Source: Plantago major (Eukaryota > Streptophyta > Magnoliopsida > Lamiales > Plantaginaceae). From it: a DNA stretch of 64,000 nt. Each line of letters opens with the position of its first letter. Within the stretch, counting starts at the first letter, position 1. The translations under genes and the position numbers were made by a program. The stretch is from assembly GCA_026545765.1 (NCBI GenBank), contig JAIFAC010000483.1, positions 1 through 64,000 of the forward strand, given 5' to 3'. The notes beneath the pieces were generated by a model that was given only the letters and a program-made list of their open reading frames with translations, had not been told where the DNA came from and ran no database searches. Below, piece by piece: positions 59,945 through 64,000 of the stretch.

Positions 59945-62900
59945 AATTTTCCCCATTTTGATCAGTCAACGATGACTATCTGACCTTTTACAAATCTGGA
60001 TGAGGAAACAATCCACCACTTAATCATTTCTTATGATCTTTTAATTCATATAATTAAGTGCAGAAAGTAAACATCAACTAAATCACAAGGTGTGATCTTT
60101 GCTGATAAGTTATCTTTTATATAAGAATGATATCTGAGAGTAAGTTCATCAGATATGATACAGAGAAAGCTTACAGATAACTTTTTCAAGATTTAACAGA
60201 TAAGATCAATCAGCAAAATCACAGAAAACTACTTAGTCAAATAGAACAACAGGAGTTACCAAGCTCCAAGTGAACATTCTAAATGACAAGTCTTCAAAAA
60301 TTCTTCAAGTCTTCAAAACAGTTCCATGGATCAGTCTGCAAATTTCCTATCACCAAACCTTTTTATGTCATCAGAGTAGTCATAGAGAAGAGTTCTGATA
60401 ATCATCTCTGTGTCTCGGCAAATCCACAGACTTCCTTGTAGGTTTTGGTGGGATTTATCTTGACAAAATGCTTGACCCACAGATACTTTCCCCATTTCCA
60501 GGCATGCTCGATTCTGATATCTGACAGCTTGAAGTATTCATAAATGATCTTCAGATATCTGATGTCACCCTTGTATTGATCTTCAGTTAAGTAGAAGGAC
60601 TCATAGGGTTCCACAACAAGTCTTGCTCTTGTGCCTGTTCCAGTAAGGTTGGGAATTCTGTGCACATCATCTGGCTTTCCATAAGGACATTCATCAGAGA
60701 GGTCCTTCTTCATGGCTTCAGTTCTCTTGATTACTTCAAAATCCAGCCATGCTTATCTTTTCTCCATGCCATGAGCTGTTTATGGATTGGTTCTGGAAAC
60801 CTTGAATTTACCAGTTTGTGCTTGAGTTCCAGAATCCAGTAGCCATTCTTCTGATTAATGCACCTGTAGACAGAGGAATTGTTGTCATTCTTCACATACT
60901 CAATTTTGGCTTCTTCTGGCCTGAGTGGAAGTAGACTTTTTCTTTGTTCAGCTCTCAGCCTGTTCCTTCTTTGTCTAGAATTCTCCTTTGGGGGATTGCT
61001 TGAAGAACCACCCTGGATTGACTTGGTATTTCCAGAGGGTGTTTTAGCTGCTAAAGGCTTTGCAGCTGTGGGCTCAGTTAGGCTATCAATTTTTCTTTTT
61101 CTGTGAAGAGGAGCTTCATCTTCATCAGTTTCTTCATCATCATCAAGATTAATTCTTGTGAGACTTTTGCAGCCTTCTTCATTGCCTTGGGATTTGATTT
61201 GACCTTCTTCTTCTTCAGAAGAAGAATCATCAATCCCTCTTACTTGTCTTCTCCTTGGAGCCTTGGTACTCCTTGGATGTCTTTTTGCCATGGCCCTTGT
61301 TACCATTGTAGTTTCTTCATTGTCATTGGAAGTAGCTACTATTTGCAAAGCAGCTTGATTTGGTGAGGGTTCATTTATTCTGAGTGGTGGCTGGGAAGTT
61401 TTCTTGTTTCCTCTTCCTTTCTGAACGGCACCAACTCTAGATTTCTTCTTTCCTTTCCCTTGATCAGATCCAAATTCTTCCCCCTTAGTCATTGTCGATC
61501 GATTATACTACAAAAGAATCGAGAGGGACTCAAAATTCTTTTGCAAGTAGTTGTAGGCAGTGACCAACTTCTGAAGTTCAGCGTTGAGCTCCTGATTTTG
61601 TTTGATAAGTCCATTTTCCTTATCAGTGAGCTCTGCCAACGGGCCTAGTATGGCATCCGCTTTTCTGCAGGTAACTTGCCTCATGAAAAGCTTTTTCACT
61701 AATGAAACATCATCGCCCCTTACCATTCCTGCATCCTTCGAGCAATGATCATAATCGTTGTTCTCGAGTGATGAGCTCAAAGAATTTTTGCATATCCGAG
61801 GGACGAGGCAATTACTTCTTTGTTTTGTGAAGACATATCCCTTTTAAGATGAGCCAAACTTGATATCTATTCATATATTCATGGAGTGGACATTTCGCGC
61901 TTTGTTGAAAACTTCAGAGCAATTAGCTTCCTTTTCGATGAGAAATCGCCAAGTGTTCATTGCGTGTTCTCGCCAACGCCTTGTCTTCTTCATCATCGAG
62001 TCCTCACCAGTTGATCTTCATCCTCTTCGACATTTTCAAGATTCTCCACCAAGAACCATCTCGTAGATGGGCTTCTTTCCTTTCGAGAGGAGGATGGTAT
62101 GTCTTTGGTCGATGATGCAGCCTTAGCATCATGCTTTTCTTTAGATACTTCTTCAAGATTCAGCTCCTTAGCAATAGCATTTACAAAGATCCTCGAGCTC
62201 TTTAACCTCAAAGTAAGCTCATCTCTTGTAAGTATTGATCTTGTAGTTGATTGCTTATCTCTCGATTTAACTAGCTCTTCTTCAAGTTGAAGATGGAGTC
62301 ATGCTCTTCTTCCAACAGCTTGTTCGAGTTGAGCGCTCGCTTGAGTATTTAATATCTTCCGAGTTGTTTCCTCGAGTGCTCAACTACTTGTTCAAGAGAG
62401 TCTTTTGTTGTTGGGAAGATGGATGGGTAGATTTCTGAGGTGATGGAGGAGGGGATTGCTCAGAAGGAAAATCTTCATAGTCATTTTTGTCAGTTTCCTT
62501 CTCTTCTTCATCTTCAGAGACCAGATTGATCACTTCTGGAATAGTGATCATTTGCCCATTTACTTCTTCTTGTTCGTAGGAATAAATTGTAGTGTCTCGG
62601 GGATCAGGCTTGAATGCCATCTCGCAATCTGTCCACCATCCGCCTGCTTCAAGGCTTGCACCAATTGTGTGCTACTTCCTTGGAAAAATCCTTACGCATT
62701 AAGGTCGCAACTTTGTATTGTTCAAGAGGGAACATTGCGTGGATGTAGTTTTCTAGATCAAGAGCTCGTGCTCGTCTTGTTGGTTGATCTGTGATTCTCA
62801 ATATTTCAGAGAGATCAGAGCACCTTAACCTTTGCCATTTCTTGAAGCATTGAATATGCTTTGGCAAGGTATGAGTCTTCAAGAAGGGAAGAAGGTTTTC

Positions 62901-63357
62901 ATAGTCATCATTTGACTCCTTCTTCGCACTACTTTGAACTCGAAAGAGAGTTTTGAATTAGTTTCAAAACTTGTGTAGATATCTGAGTTTTAGAGTAGTC
63001 AAGTATCCGTGTTACGTGCAACAACAAAGTTCGTAAGGTTGGACTACCGAGGTTCCAGTGCCTCAAATATCGGATATGAGGAGGAGACTTGGAAGTCTAA
63101 TCCTCAAGATCTTCTTTCTTTTGAACCCAAATTAGAAACATAACACTTAGGAAATTTTATCAAGAAAAGTTCTATTTTCGTAATCGAGATATCTGAGAGG
63201 TCAATTATCTCCACTATTGGAGGCTCAGATACTTGTTGCTCAGAGACTTGTGCAGTCTCTGGAAATTTTTCTTGTGATGAAGGTTTTGATGCCTCATCAA
63301 TTTCCATTTGTTGTGGGGATTGAGCGGCAATTCCCAACAACTTCTACTTCTTTTGAA

Positions 63358-63436
63358 CTGCTTAAGTAGAAAGTGTTAGTTTGAGAAAATGATCGAGAAT
63401 TGTCCTTTGAAGAATATAGATATCTGAATGAAATAC
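63358..63436 (-). other. Putative additional intron in the third ORF of C
   Basis: 79 bases, donor gagaag|gtattt, acceptor acttaagcag. No counterpart of this size is seen at this place in B, so exon number may differ between copies. Confidence 0.4.
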
Positions 63437-63546
63437 CTTCTCTGCAGAAGGTTCAGATACTTGTTCCTCAGAGACCTTGGAAGTCTCTAGATTCTTCTCT
63501 GAAGAGATAGACTTTTCAGTCTCTTCATTTTTCTTCTCGCTGGAGC

Positions 63547-63627
63547 CTAATAGAAACAAACACTTAATAGTATTAGTCAAGTGTATAAAGCACATCCGAG
63601 ATGTTATATCTTAAGGAACTCTTCTAC
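63547..63627 (-). other. Putative intron in the third ORF of C (matches intron 2 of B)
   Basis: 81 bases, donor cacgg|gtagaag, acceptor tttctattag|gctcca. The acceptor exon starts gctcca exactly as in B, while the intron bodies differ in length and sequence. Confidence 0.55.
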
Positions 63628-64000
63628 CCGTGAGATGTGCTCCTGCTCCTTAAGTGGTGAGGCTATGGAAGCCTCCTTCTCAGATTCTGAGGCAAGCTTT
63701 GCCTTCCTCTTGTTCTTTTGTTTGTAATTCAACAGAATAAAGAATTTTTATTTGTTTAACAAGAGAGAAAACACAAAGAAATTCACAAGTGCAAACCATT
63801 CACCCTACGAGCAATGTCCTGGTCGAGTGGTCTCGAACTTGTGACCTTCCATGAGTTGGTCTCGTTGTTCCAGTTGCTTCTTTGTTGGAAGTTTGAGGTA
63901 CTTCAACCTTTTCCGAGTAGTCACTCGGTTGCCTCCCTGGTTGATCATTCGAGAAGGTGTCTCAGCTTGATCCCTCTCTTGAGTTGGGGAACCGCTCATT

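Larger units (their letters stand above)
42547..64000 (-). mobile_element. Element C: Sirevirus-like copia retrotransposon, minus strand, split by B, runs off the window
   Basis: Only its 3' LTR (in two parts) and the third-ORF region are inside the window. The LTR starts at 42547, is broken at 43307 by B, resumes at about 59105 and ends at 59944. The internal region follows to 64000. It lies opposite to A and entered A just after pol, near the start of the third-ORF spacer. Its sequence is closest to B. Confidence 0.85.
60331..64000 (-). pseudogene. Third (env-like) ORF of element C, partial
   Basis: Homologous throughout to 45379-49100 of B. It ends at the same TGA (60331). The C-terminal domain is broken by a slip near 60415 and by a deletion of about 28 bases near 60755. 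The frame 61492-60731 is intact and encodes the basic/acidic linker (TKAPRRRQVRGIDDSSSEEEEG) and the domain start. The coiled coil (62290-61510) and the acidic VSEP repeat (63600-63100) are scrambled by small lesions, many at CAG/CTG-like words. Probable introns lie at 63547-63627 and 63358-63436, with an eroded one near 63732-63807. The N-terminal part is outside the window. Confidence 0.65.

Overview
The window is plant nuclear DNA, from a eudicot. It is AT-rich, has intron-bearing genes with plant-type splice sites, an organic-cation transporter relative, a NAC factor, plastid DNA fragments and many plant transposon families. A Caryophyllales-type host is possible from the MITE families, but I cannot prove it.

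Left third (1-24 kb), sparse genes among small transposons. A CACTA transposon end (1-1541) is followed by a damaged intronless organic cation/carnitine transporter (2399-3910, +) and a four-exon NAC transcription factor (5719-7666, -) whose first exon carries one small indel. A two-exon gene for a short membrane protein lies at 16244-18300 (+), with a relic MACPF exon just after it. Between them are a Mutator-like element with long inverted repeats, two non-autonomous hAT-like elements with 8-bp target duplications, Tourist- and Stowaway-like MITEs, LINE tails and a 112-bp minisatellite. A 2.4-kb LTR-bounded block holds a patchwork of plastid psbA, accD, psbH and rpoC1 pieces.

Middle (24-33.9 kb), no supported host gene. 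It holds microsatellites, an RNase H fragment, MITEs and diverged direct duplications.

Right half (33.9-64 kb), a nest of three copies of one Ty1/copia family that resembles the Sirevirus lineage: LTRs of about 1.6 kb, an initiator-Met tRNA primer site, a long coiled-coil gag, and an extra ORF after pol. Element A (+) starts at 33901; its integrase gene is split by a solo LTR (39175-40116) and it is cut at 42546. Element C (-) entered A there and runs off the window at 64000. Element B (-, 43308-59099) entered the 3' LTR of C and is flanked by 5-bp duplications once a local sequence error is allowed for.

The most unusual item is the third ORF of B and C. It seems to contain several short phase-0 spliceosomal introns and is preceded by a TATA box on its own strand. 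Much of B and C also shows patchy, repeated corruption around CAG/CTG triplets, which looks like a consensus-sequence artefact and should be resolved before any reading-frame break there is read as biology.
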